A program made the translations under genes and the position numbers. The notes beneath the pieces are model-generated. The model did no database searches. It saw only the letters and a program-made list of their open reading frames with translations, and was not told where the DNA came from. Of a stretch of 64,000 nucleotides of DNA, positions 44,159 to 52,617 are shown in pieces. How positions within the stretch are numbered: the first letter of the stretch is position 1; each line of letters opens with the position of its first letter. The DNA lies in the NCBI RefSeq assembly GCF_000686665.1, contig NZ_JMLH01000002.1:62001-126000 (forward strand), written 5' to 3'. This DNA is from Thomasclavelia saccharogumia DSM 17460. GTDB taxonomy: Bacteria; Bacillota_I; Bacilli_A; Erysipelotrichales; Coprobacillaceae.

Positions 44159-44738
44159 TATTTAATTCCTTTCATTGAATTATTTTCACTTATATGTCAC
44201 CTCATTGAAAACAAAGTTATTATATATGATTTTTGTTAAAATAACTATACTTTTGTTGATTATATTTATTTAATTAAAATTTATGTATGTTGATTTAAAA
44301 TAAAAAGTAATATAAATAATATTATGTAGGTATTAAATGGGATCAATTATAATATATATGTTGTGTAATTACAGGTTTAGCCGGTGTATTAATGAAATTA
44401 AGAAAAATAATTTGTTATTATCAGTAAAAAATAAAAAAATTAAAAAAAATTATAATTTTATTATGAATTATCACAAAAAAATATTATAATTATAGTTGAG
44501 GTCCTTAATATACATTAATTTATTAATATTTAAAGTTTAAATTAGTTTTTTAAATCTGCTTGTATAAAGTGTTAAATATTTAATGTTTTTTGCACTTTTT
44601 GGGATTGTACAAGTAGAAATACTTAAAAAGATAAAAACATAAATAAAAAGTACAAAGACTAGTTTGATAGATATTGGTAAAATATATGGTGTAAGATTAA
44701 AGGGCTTACAATTAGGTCAAGCGAAGGGAGGAATTTAT
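44159..44738. other. Long AT-rich intergenic region before the PTS operon
   Basis: About 580 nt separate queT and the PTS genes. It contains the 13-mer TTTTGCACTTTTT (44588-44600), found again before the aldolase gene at 54011, and AAAAAGTAC at 44645. No sigma-54 -24/-12 pair, which often drives mannose-family PTS operons, was found. No gene or certain promoter was identified. Confidence 0.5.
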
Positions 44739-45215
44739 ATGCCTAATATAGTTCTAACAAGAATCGATGAACGTTTGATTCATGGACAAGTAGCTACTCA
44801 ATGGTCTGGAAGTGTTGGAGCAAATTTATTATTAGTTGCCAATGATAAAGTTGCTGAAGATACATTTAGACAAGGGTTAATGGACATGGCTGCTCCAAGT
44901 TATGCACAAACACGTTATTGGACAGTTGAAAAAACAATCAATACGATTCACAAGGCAGCTGATCGACAAATGATTTTTATCATTTGTGATAACCCTCATG
45001 ATGTTTTGCGATTAGTCGAAGGTGGAGTACCAATTAAAAAAGTAAATATTGGTAACATGCATATGGCTGAAGGAAAACGTCAAGTAGCTACATCTGTTGC
45101 AGTAAATGACGCTGATGTAGCAGCCTTTAAAAAATTGATGGATTTAGGGGTTGAATTGGAAATTAAACGTGTTCCAGATACACCTGCTGAAAACATCGAC
45201 AAATTATTTAAATAG
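44739..45215 (+). CDS. PTS mannose/GalNAc-family EIIB component
   Basis: 158 aa from ATG 44739 (GGGAGGA upstream; the open frame begins 25 codons earlier without a ribosome site). The phosphorylated His15 lies in DERLIHGQVATQW, the family signature. Cytoplasmic; passes phosphate from EIIA to the incoming sugar. First gene of the IIB-IIC-IID operon. GalNAc/galactosamine specificity is inferred from agaS, nagA and kbaYZ nearby. Confidence 0.94.
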   Translation: MPNIVLTRIDERLIHGQVATQWSGSVGANLLLVANDKVAEDTFRQGLMDMAAPSYAQTRYWTVEKTINTIHKAADRQMIFIICDNPHDVLRLVEGGVPIKKVNIGNMHMAEGKRQVATSVAVNDADVAAFKKLMDLGVELEIKRVPDTPAENIDKLFK

Positions 45216-45256
45216 GAAAAGGAATCTGTACAACAGATAATGAAAGGAGAACGAAC

Positions 45257-46078
45257 ATGGATGTAAACATTATCCAAGCATTATTGGTTTTTATCGTTGC
45301 ATTTATCATGGGTATTGACCAATTCAGTTTCTTGGAATCATTGTATCAACCAATCGTAACATGCCCTATTATTGGAGCAATCTTAGGAGATTTCCAATTA
45401 GGTGTTGTTGTTGGTGGTGCTTATCAATTAATTCAGATTGGTAGTATGCCAATCGGTGGGGCACAACCACCAAATGCAATTTTAGGTGGAATTATGGCAA
45501 CAGTTTTCGCAGTTTCTTTAGGAATGGAAGCAACTGCTGATGGTGTAGGAGCTGCAATGGGGTTAGCTATTCCATTTGCAGTATTTGGACAATATGCTGT
45601 AACTTTAACATTTACAATTATGTCAGGTATGATGTCTAAAGCTGACGAATGTGCAGCTAATGCGGATGTAAAAGGAATCCGTAACATTAACTTGATCGAA
45701 ATGGGAATCTTAGGTACATTATTTGGTATCTTAGCTGTAGCTGGTTTATATGGTGGACAAGCTTTAGGAACTACTTTAAAAGAATTCTCATTTGAATATT
45801 CATGGGTAATGGCTGGTTTAGACGCAGCTGGTGGTGCTATGAAATTCGTAGGATTTGCTATTTTAATGAAAGTTATGATGTCAGGAGAAATGTGGGGATT
45901 CTTACTTGCAGGTTTTGCTATGGCAGTAATCTGTAGTGCAATTGAATCAGTTTCTGGTGCAACATTGTTATTATGTGCATTTGTAGGTGTTGCAATTGCA
46001 ATTTATGACTTCTTAATTCATACAAAAATTAAAAATAATGTAGGAACAAATACAGGAGGTGACTCTGATGGCATATAA
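45257..46078 (+). CDS. PTS mannose/GalNAc-family EIIC component
   Basis: 273 aa integral membrane protein. Starts DVNIIQALLVFIVAFIMGIDQFSFLESLYQPIVTCPIIGAILGD, typical of the ManY/AgaC family, with GGAYQLIQIGSMPIGGAQPPN following. Forms the sugar channel together with IID. AAAGGAGAA precedes the ATG, and its last bases overlap the IID start. Confidence 0.95.
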   Translation: MDVNIIQALLVFIVAFIMGIDQFSFLESLYQPIVTCPIIGAILGDFQLGVVVGGAYQLIQIGSMPIGGAQPPNAILGGIMATVFAVSLGMEATADGVGAAMGLAIPFAVFGQYAVTLTFTIMSGMMSKADECAANADVKGIRNINLIEMGILGTLFGILAVAGLYGGQALGTTLKEFSFEYSWVMAGLDAAGGAMKFVGFAILMKVMMSGEMWGFLLAGFAMAVICSAIESVSGATLLLCAFVGVAIAIYDFLIHTKIKNNVGTNTGGDSDGI

Positions 46079-46979
46079 TATTCCTGAAAGATATCAAGAT
46101 CTAACACCAGCTCCTCAGTTGGATAAAAAGACTTTAAATAAAATGGTTTGGATGTCATGTTTCTTACAAGCATCATTCAACTATGAAAGAATGCAAGCTT
46201 GTGGTTGGTTATGGGGTATTTTACCAGGTCTTCAAAAAATCCATACAAATAAAGAAGACTTAAAAGCTTCTATGGCTCACAACTTAGACTTCTTAAATAC
46301 TCACCCATTCTTAGTAACATTCGTTATGGGTATCGTTTTATCACTAGAACAAAATAAAGCTGATACAAGCACAATTCGTTCTGTACGTATTTCTGCAGCT
46401 GGTCCATTAGGTGGTATCGGTGATGCATTATTCTGGTTAACATTAGTACCAATCGTTGCTGGTTTAACAGCAAATATTGCTATGGATGGTTCTATTCTTG
46501 GAGCAATCTTATTCTTAGTTATTTTCAACGCATTCCAATTTGTAATTCGTTGGTGGTTGATGCACTGGTCTTATGGATTAGGAACAAAAGCAGTTACTAT
46601 GCTTACTTCTAATGCAAAAGAATTCACTCGTGCAGCTAGTATTTTAGGTATTTTCGTAGTAGGTGGATTAATTGCTACTTATGGTTCAACTAGCTTACGT
46701 TTATATGTAGGAGATCCTGCAATTAATATCCAAGGATTATTAGATGGTATTTTACCAAAATTATTACCATTATTAATTACATTAGGAATCTATGTTTTAA
46801 TTAAAAAAGGATGGACTCCTGTAAAATGTATCTTATTAATTCTTGTTGTTGGTATCGTTGGATGTGCATTTGGTATCTTTGCTGGTGATTCTAAAGCTAT
46901 GGATGCTGATGGTAATACTATCCCAGGTGGATATACTCCACTTGTAGAATGGTATGAATATCCTACTGAAACTGAATAA
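46068..46979 (+). CDS. PTS mannose/GalNAc-family EIID component
   Basis: 303 aa from ATG 46068, 6 nt after GGAGGTGA. FLQASFNYERMQACGWLWGILPGLQKI and AAGPLGGIGDALFWLTLVPI are family signatures; membrane helices occupy the C-terminal half. Overlaps IIC by 11 bases. A G-U-rich terminator-like hairpin at ~47002-47041 follows, but the next gene may be reached by read-through. Confidence 0.95.
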   Translation: MAYNIPERYQDLTPAPQLDKKTLNKMVWMSCFLQASFNYERMQACGWLWGILPGLQKIHTNKEDLKASMAHNLDFLNTHPFLVTFVMGIVLSLEQNKADTSTIRSVRISAAGPLGGIGDALFWLTLVPIVAGLTANIAMDGSILGAILFLVIFNAFQFVIRWWLMHWSYGLGTKAVTMLTSNAKEFTRAASILGIFVVGGLIATYGSTSLRLYVGDPAINIQGLLDGILPKLLPLLITLGIYVLIKKGWTPVKCILLILVVGIVGCAFGIFAGDSKAMDADGNTIPGGYTPLVEWYEYPTETE

Positions 46980-47001
46980 TCAGATATTTAATATCAGAAA
47001 T

Positions 47002-47041
47002 TAAGGGGTATGGTCAAAATTGATCGTGCCCTTTGTTTTTT
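47002..47041 (+). terminator. Terminator-like hairpin after the EIID gene
   Basis: AAGGGGTATGGTCAA pairs with TTGATCGTGCCCTTT (several G-U pairs), then GTTTTTT. Confidence 0.6.
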
Positions 47042-47067
47042 ATAATAAAAAGGAGTGAACTATTGAT

Positions 47068-47724
47068 ATGAATTCAATTACAATGGCGATTATTTTTATA
47101 TTGTTCCTTGGTTTTTTTATTTTTCAAATAGTAAAGAAATTTTTGCTTAATAATCTTGACAGTTCAATTAAGAATAAAGATTATCAGCTTACTGAAAAAT
47201 TGTCTGATATGACAATATCAAGACGATTTTTAAAAGACTATACTTGTGATTTATATAAAATTAAAGCTTATTATTTAGATAAAAACATCGAAAAATTTGA
47301 TAAAATGTTGGAATATATTATTAAAACGGATTATAATAATCCAGAAGATAAAAAAGCTTTTTTAGAATTGTATTATCATACTTTTATACTTAAAGAAAAT
47401 AAGAAATATGCTGATATCTTATTAGAAGAGATTAATAAAAGTAAAGATGAAAATTTTGTTAAGTATAATCAGCAGGCATATGAAGTTATGATTAATAAGC
47501 GTAATGATTTAGCAGAAGAGATGGATAAACAAATCGATTCAAAAAAGTTTTATGGTTTTTCTTTAGGTGTAATATTATATATGATTGCTATTCAGTATGA
47601 GAGGTTAGAAGATAGTAAGCGAGCTATTACGTATTTTAAAAATGCAGTAGTTTGTTTTAATCCAAGGGAAAAATATTGCGTATCTGCTAAAAAGCATATT
47701 GAACAATTAGAAGCTAATAATTAA
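47068..47724 (+). CDS. Membrane-anchored helical (TPR-like) protein, unknown
   Basis: 218 aa. One N-terminal membrane helix (ITMAIIFILFLGFFIFQIVKKF), followed by an all-helical cytoplasmic part rich in Lys, Asp and Tyr. A C-terminal stretch (YMIAIQYERLEDSKRAITYFKNAVVCF) reads like a tetratricopeptide repeat. I do not recognise a family. Position between the PTS genes and a HAD phosphatase suggests, but does not show, a link to the sugar pathway. Confidence 0.7.
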   Translation: MNSITMAIIFILFLGFFIFQIVKKFLLNNLDSSIKNKDYQLTEKLSDMTISRRFLKDYTCDLYKIKAYYLDKNIEKFDKMLEYIIKTDYNNPEDKKAFLELYYHTFILKENKKYADILLEEINKSKDENFVKYNQQAYEVMINKRNDLAEEMDKQIDSKKFYGFSLGVILYMIAIQYERLEDSKRAITYFKNAVVCFNPREKYCVSAKKHIEQLEANN

Positions 47725-47750
47725 TAGTTTATTCTTTTTTGGAGGTTAAG

Positions 47751-48404
47751 ATGAAATATAAAGCGGTAATTTTTGATTTTAATGGAACATTATTTTATGA
47801 TACACCATTTCATAATATTGCTTGGCAGAGAGTAACAAAAGAGATAACTGGTAAAGACCTGGATGATGAATTAAGAATTAAGATGCATGGAAAAAATAAT
47901 AAAGAAATCTTGTATTGTATTAAAGAAGATATGAGTGAAAAAGATAACGAATATTATTCTAAATACAAAGAACAAGTATATCGAAATATCTGTTTAGAAC
48001 ATCCAGATAAGTTACATCTAATAAAAGGTGCAATCGAATGTTTCGATTATTTAAAGAAACAAGGAATTCCTTTTACTATTGCTAGTGCATCGATTAAGGA
48101 TAATATTGATTTTTTTGTTAAAACATTTGAATTAGATAAATGGTTTGATGTTAATAAGATCATTTATGATGATGGTAAACATACTAATAAGATTAGTATG
48201 TTTACAGATGCTGCTAAGTTATTAAATGTTGGAATCGAAGATTGTGTTATTTTTGAAGATAGTAAAACTGGAATTGGATATGCTAAGGAAATTGGTACAG
48301 GATTAGTTATAGGAATTGGTAGTGATTTTACTTCTCTAAAAAAATATGGTGCTGATTTCTGTATAAATGATTATACAGAATTTGATTGTGATAAATATTT
48401 TTAA
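47751..48404 (+). CDS. HAD phosphatase/phosphomutase, beta-phosphoglucomutase-like
   Basis: 217 aa from ATG 47751 (GGAGG 8 nt upstream). Motif I is FDFNGTLFYDTPFHNIAWQRV, where the usual D-x-D becomes D-F-N. Motif II (TIASAS) and the VIFEDSKTGIGYAK element fit the beta-PGM-like subfamily with a helical cap. The second Asp of motif I acts as acid/base in phosphatases, so its replacement by Asn in D-F-N is notable. The substrate is unknown. Confidence 0.85.
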   Translation: MKYKAVIFDFNGTLFYDTPFHNIAWQRVTKEITGKDLDDELRIKMHGKNNKEILYCIKEDMSEKDNEYYSKYKEQVYRNICLEHPDKLHLIKGAIECFDYLKKQGIPFTIASASIKDNIDFFVKTFELDKWFDVNKIIYDDGKHTNKISMFTDAAKLLNVGIEDCVIFEDSKTGIGYAKEIGTGLVIGIGSDFTSLKKYGADFCINDYTEFDCDKYF

Positions 48405-48420
48405 AATATAATAAAAATAA

Positions 48421-48446
48421 AAACGAGGGTAAATACCTCGTTTTTA
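48421..48446. terminator. Bidirectional terminator
   Basis: AAACGAGG / CCTCGTTT with A- and T-tracts, between convergent genes. Confidence 0.75.
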
Positions 48447-48466
48447 AAGTTATAATTAGTATAATT

Positions 48467-48757
48467 TTATTTATATTTGCTTTCGATATTTTGAATACTA
48501 TATCTAGAAGCTTTTACAATAACATCTTTACTAATTTCTACATCAATAGTTTCATCGTTATTAATTTTTACAACACGTCCATATAGACCTCCTGCAAAAA
48601 GAATTCTATTTCCAACTCTTAATGTAGTGTGGACTTCACTGATTTCTTTACGACGTTTCTTCATATTGCGTGCAGAAATTATCATCATTACAATTCCGCA
48701 TACCGCAATTAAAACACCAACAGTTATACAAGTCCATAAAATAACTTCCCAATTCAT
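48467..48757 (-). CDS. yajC: YajC-family protein linked to the PTS
   Basis: 96 aa. One N-terminal membrane helix (VILWTCITVGVLIAVCGIVMMI), a basic segment (ARNMKKRRKEI), then the YajC beta domain (LRVGNRILFAGGLYGRVVKINNDETIDVEISKDVIVKASRYSI). YajC is normally a Sec accessory, but YajC-like genes also occur in mannose-family PTS loci such as the pneumococcal hyaluronan locus. Here it is read just after the EIIA gene (3-base gap), last in the agaS-EIIA-yajC operon. Confidence 0.9.
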   Translation of the reverse strand: MNWEVILWTCITVGVLIAVCGIVMMIISARNMKKRRKEISEVHTTLRVGNRILFAGGLYGRVVKINNDETIDVEISKDVIVKASRYSIQNIESKYK

Positions 48758-48760
48758 TCT

Positions 48761-49195
48761 TTAAATTCCATCCTCATCATTTGTATCTTCTTTATGGGCA
48801 GAGAAAGCAAAACGAACGATGCTGTCTTTACCTGTAGAGATAGCCATGTTAGTTAATGCATCTAATGAATCAACAAATTCTTTAGCCATAGATAATTCGA
48901 TTACCATTGGTAAATTTGCTCCGCCAATAACTTCCATAGGTTTGTCTTTTTGTACAGAAAGTTCTACAGATGTTTTAAATGGTGATCCACCAGTTAAATC
49001 ACATAAAAATAAGATACCATCAACATTAGATAATGAATCGATTGCTGAAGTTAATTTAGTACTTAAATCATCAACACTATCCTTTTCTTCAAAGTCAACG
49101 AAACACATATTTTCTTTTTCACCAGCGATCAATCTTAATGAAGAACGTAACCCACTAGCAAAATTTCCATGACCAGTTACAATTAATCCTAACAT
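48761..49195 (-). CDS. PTS mannose/GalNAc-family EIIA component
   Basis: 144 aa. The phosphorylated His9 is in LIVTGHGNFASG; FLCDLTGGSPFKTSVEL is a family signature. Accepts phosphate from HPr and passes it to EIIB. It is separated from the IIB-IIC-IID operon and lies on the opposite strand, 3 bases after the agaS stop. Confidence 0.94.
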   Translation of the reverse strand: MLGLIVTGHGNFASGLRSSLRLIAGEKENMCFVDFEEKDSVDDLSTKLTSAIDSLSNVDGILFLCDLTGGSPFKTSVELSVQKDKPMEVIGGANLPMVIELSMAKEFVDSLDALTNMAISTGKDSIVRFAFSAHKEDTNDEDGI

Positions 49196-49198
49196 TTT

Positions 49199-50386
49199 TT
49201 ATTCTCCTTTGCTGTATGGATATAATATTACACCTTTAACAACACGATTTACTTCTCCAGTTGGACAAGGGTTATCAGGTGTTTTACCCATAGATAATGA
49301 TTTCAATACAGCTACTGTTTGAGCTAATATAATGTAATCAAAACCAAGTAATATATTATCATATTTACCGTCAATGTCAAATTCAACAACATAATCAACT
49401 AATTTTTTGATTTCATCACATTTTCCGTTCATTACAGCAACGATCTTGTTACCTTTTCTTTGACCACTCATTTCTTTGATCAAATCAACTTCATATTGAC
49501 GAGAATATTCATTATCACTAATATAAACAACTGTTAAAGTGTCATCATCAACAATTGATTTAGGACCATGTCTGAATCCCAATGGAGTATCATACATTGT
49601 TACAACTTCACCAGCAGTTAATTCTAGCATTTTTAATGCAGATTCTTGTGCAATTCCTTTTAAAGCGTTACTTCCTAAGTAAACAATACGTTTGAAATCG
49701 TAATTATCAACAATTTCTTTAGCTATAGAATATTGATTATCTAAAAAGTTTTGACCAGCTGCAGCAATTTTTTCTACTTCAGCGATGGCTCCATCAAGAT
49801 TGTCTAAATTAAAGCATAAATATGTTGCTAAGTACATATTAGAAAAACTTGAAGTCATAGCAAATGATTGATCATGAGTTTCATCAGTTAAATTAATAGC
49901 AAAGCAGTGATCATTATCAGCAGCTCTTTTTGATAAAGCTCCATCTTTATTACATGTTACAAATAAGTGATATAAGTTTTCACATACTTCTTCTGCTACA
50001 TCGATTGCTCCAACTGATTCTGGTGAATTTCCAGATCTACCAAAACTTATTAATAATGTTGGTTTAGTTCTTGATAAATAGTTTTCAGGTGTAGCCACTA
50101 AATCAGTTGTCCCATATGATTTAGCTTTATAATTTAATTTTTTGTTTAAATATGAAAATAGTGTATTTCCTACGAATTCGCTAGTTCCCGCTCCAGTTAA
50201 AATAACATCAAAATCATCTTTTGTAATTACTTGGTCAATAAATGCTTTTAATTCATCTTTCATTGATGCGACTTGTTGACAAGTTTTTTTCCAAGTAACA
50301 GGTTGTTGATAAATTTCAGTTAAAGTATAAGTACTTTTTGTTTCACTCATTTGAGTGTCGTTAATACCGAAAATAGTTTTTGTCAT
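49199..50386 (-). CDS. agaS: AgaS-type SIS-domain sugar isomerase/deaminase
   Basis: 395 aa with two SIS domains. LTGAGTSEFVGNTLFSYLN, SFGRSGNSPESVGAIDVAEEV and LTAGEVVTMYDTPLGFRHGPKSIVDDDTL match the AgaS family. In E. coli AgaS converts galactosamine-6-phosphate to tagatose-6-phosphate and ammonia. Cytoplasmic. First gene of the minus-strand operon agaS-EIIA-yajC; AAGGAGAAG upstream of ATG. Specificity is inferred from KbaYZ and the PTS beside it. Confidence 0.9.
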   Translation of the reverse strand: MTKTIFGINDTQMSETKSTYTLTEIYQQPVTWKKTCQQVASMKDELKAFIDQVITKDDFDVILTGAGTSEFVGNTLFSYLNKKLNYKAKSYGTTDLVATPENYLSRTKPTLLISFGRSGNSPESVGAIDVAEEVCENLYHLFVTCNKDGALSKRAADNDHCFAINLTDETHDQSFAMTSSFSNMYLATYLCFNLDNLDGAIAEVEKIAAAGQNFLDNQYSIAKEIVDNYDFKRIVYLGSNALKGIAQESALKMLELTAGEVVTMYDTPLGFRHGPKSIVDDDTLTVVYISDNEYSRQYEVDLIKEMSGQRKGNKIVAVMNGKCDEIKKLVDYVVEFDIDGKYDNILLGFDYIILAQTVAVLKSLSMGKTPDNPCPTGEVNRVVKGVILYPYSKGE

Positions 50387-50752
50387 TTTTCTTCTCCTTT
50401 TCTTTTTATTTTATCTACAATTCACATTATATCAATGAAATTTAAATAAACAATAGTTAAACTAAAAGTGATAATTAGTTTGTTGAAAATTACAAAATTA
50501 GTATGTCTAAAATTATAAAATTTCTTGTTTTTTTATAGTTATGTAATGTATGTGCTCATAAAAATTTAATCTAGTAATATATTTTTATTCAAAATTTTGA
50601 TAAAATATGAAAATAATAAAATCTGTTGATAATTAAAATAGTAACTATTTAAATTAAAAAGTATAAATATTGAAATTAATAAAGTGTTATAATATAGTTA
50701 TAGTATGTACTTGAAGTATCGATTTTAAGTAACAAATAGGAGGATATAAAAA
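50387..50752. other. Divergent regulatory region between agaS and nagA
   Basis: About 366 nt of AT-rich DNA serve two divergent operons. TATAAT at 50688-50693 is the likely nagA -10; no matching -35 is clear. Related AAAAGTGATAATT (50464) and AAAAAGTATAAAT (50657) stretches are present. No gene was seen. Confidence 0.5.
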
Positions 50753-51904
50753 ATGATTATTCAAAGTAAAAAGATTTGGTTAGCAGATCAGTTTGTTTCA
50801 GGGCAGATTGAAGTTGTAGATGGAAAAATTATCGGAATCTATGACTACAATGAAAAAGAAGTTGATAAAGATTATGGAAGTAACTGGATATTACCAGGAT
50901 TTATTGATATTCACTGTCATGGGGCATATGGATTCGATACTAATGATGCAAAAGAAGATGGATTAAGATATTGGCTTAAAAATATCGTTAATGAAGGAGT
51001 AACAGCTTTATTACCTACAACTATCACTCAAAGTGAAGAAGTTTTAACAAATGCAGTAGCTAATGTTGCTAAAGTAGTTGAAGATGGTTATGAAGGAGCT
51101 GAGGTTTTAGGAATTCATTTTGAAGGACCATATTTAGATATGGTATACAAAGGAGCGCAACCAGAGCAATACATTGTAAAACCTACAATTGAACAATTTA
51201 AGAGATATCAAGATGCAGCTCATGGTTTAATTAAATATATTACGATGGCTACAGAAACTGATGAAGACTTTGCTCTTACTAGATATTGTGTAGAAAATGG
51301 AGTTGTTGTAAGTATAGGACATTCTGCAGCTACTTACGAACAAGCGGTTAAAGCTTATGCTTATGGAGCACGTTCAATGACACATGTTTACAATGGAATG
51401 ACACCTTTTAATCATCGTGCTAATGGTTTAGTAGGTGGAGCATATAGAATTAGAAATATGTATGGTGAAATTATTTGTGATGGTAATCACTCTACATTAG
51501 CAGCATTAAATAACTATTTTACATCTAAGGGACCAAATTACAGTATTATGGTATCTGATGCTTTAATGGCTAAAGGATCTCCAGCGGGATCAAAATTCAT
51601 CTTTGGTGGAAATGAAATTGAAATCTATGAAGATGGTAGTGCTCATTTAACTAGTACAGGTGGTTTAGCAGGGTCTACTTTAAAATTAAATCAAGGCTTA
51701 AAAATTCTTATTGAAGATGCATTAGTACCTGTAAATACAGCAATTAATTCTTGTACGATCAATCCTGCTAGATGTTTGCATATAGATGATCATAAAGGTG
51801 CAATTGGAGTAGGTTATGATGGAGATCTAGTTGTTTTAAATAAAGATTATGAGGTAATTCAAACATATTGTAAGGGGAAGGAAATGATTGATGGCACAAA
51901 ATAA
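50753..51904 (+). CDS. nagA: N-acetylhexosamine-6-phosphate deacetylase (NagA/AgaA)
   Basis: 383 aa amidohydrolase. Metal site IDIHCHGAYGFD, then LGIHFEGPYL, SIGHSAATYEQA, THVYNGMTPFNHR and catalytic Asp in MVSDALMAKG. Removes acetate from GlcNAc-6-P or GalNAc-6-P in the cytoplasm. The AgaS/KbaYZ context favours GalNAc-6-P here, though NagA enzymes often accept both. AGGAGGAT precedes the ATG. Overlaps the next gene by 14 bases. Confidence 0.93.
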   Translation: MIIQSKKIWLADQFVSGQIEVVDGKIIGIYDYNEKEVDKDYGSNWILPGFIDIHCHGAYGFDTNDAKEDGLRYWLKNIVNEGVTALLPTTITQSEEVLTNAVANVAKVVEDGYEGAEVLGIHFEGPYLDMVYKGAQPEQYIVKPTIEQFKRYQDAAHGLIKYITMATETDEDFALTRYCVENGVVVSIGHSAATYEQAVKAYAYGARSMTHVYNGMTPFNHRANGLVGGAYRIRNMYGEIICDGNHSTLAALNNYFTSKGPNYSIMVSDALMAKGSPAGSKFIFGGNEIEIYEDGSAHLTSTGGLAGSTLKLNQGLKILIEDALVPVNTAINSCTINPARCLHIDDHKGAIGVGYDGDLVVLNKDYEVIQTYCKGKEMIDGTK

Positions 51905-52421
51905 AAGTAATGACAAAGGAAATATTTCAGGAAGAAATATTTATTTAGACCGTAATGGACAAACGGTATATTATGATTGGCTAACAAAAAAAGGGTATTT
52001 AATTGATAAAAAAGATGAAGGTAAATTTTATGTTTACAAAAATCGGTTAGTCTTAGTTTTAATAATAATAATATTATTTAGTGAATATTTTCCTAGTTGG
52101 ATGCATGCAGTTATAGCAGGAATAGCGATTTATATCGTAGCAGAACTATTATTTAGATTTAGATTTTTGCCAAGTTTAAGACAAACAAGTAAATTTAATC
52201 GAGAAAATCGACAAACTTTATTAAAGACAATAGTTGATTCCAAAGAACCAAAAAAAGCAATTTTAAGAGCAGTATTATATTTGGCTTTTGCTGTGTTGAT
52301 AGTAGTAAATGCCTGGATGATGGAAGCTAGTATTGCTGTATTGGTTGTTAGTGTACTTTTGAGCGTAATGGCATGTTATTGTGTGATCATAAATTTAATT
52401 GCATTAACTAAAATGAAATAG
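51891..52421 (+). CDS. Membrane protein of unknown function
   Basis: 176 aa from ATG 51891, inside the end of nagA, with AAGGGGAAGGA upstream. A hydrophilic N-terminus (~55 aa, with YLDRNGQTVYYDWLTKKGYLIDK) is followed by four membrane segments in two pairs, separated by a basic loop (RQTSKFNRENRQTLLKTI). No family recognised. The 14-base overlap with nagA indicates co-expression with amino sugar catabolism. Confidence 0.75.
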   Translation: MAQNKSNDKGNISGRNIYLDRNGQTVYYDWLTKKGYLIDKKDEGKFYVYKNRLVLVLIIIILFSEYFPSWMHAVIAGIAIYIVAELLFRFRFLPSLRQTSKFNRENRQTLLKTIVDSKEPKKAILRAVLYLAFAVLIVVNAWMMEASIAVLVVSVLLSVMACYCVIINLIALTKMK

Positions 52422-52428
52422 TTATAAA

Positions 52429-52545
52429 AAAAGGAAGTTTTAAGATTATTGAATGTCCCAATGTCATCAGTAAAATTAATTCTTCCTTTTATAATTATTG
52501 ATGTAAAGTAAAAAGCTGAGCAATATTTTGCTACAGCTTTTTTGA
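52429..52545. terminator. Two terminator-like hairpins between convergent genes
   Basis: AAAAGGAAG / CTTCCTTTT spans 52429-52490 with a long interior. AAAAAGCTGAGCA / TGCTACAGCTTTTTT (52510-52543) is a compact bidirectional terminator serving nagA on plus and kbaZ on minus. Confidence 0.65.
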
Positions 52546-52617
52546 GAGAGAAAAATATATAGACTATTATAAGTTATTATTGATAAATTTGTTAATTGTT
52601 ATAAGGAATGAGTTTTA

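Noticed and set aside
44159-44240. preQ1 riboswitch upstream of queT
   Set aside because: The leader lacks the C-rich loop and A-rich tail of preQ1-I and has no preQ1-II-like helices; it reads as ordinary AT-rich DNA with a ribosome site.
44586-44620. Possible sigma-54 (-24/-12) promoter before the PTS operon, as in lev/man operons
   Set aside because: TTGCAC and TTGTAC are present but not in TGGCAC-N5-TTGCA arrangement, and no LevR-type activator gene is in the window.
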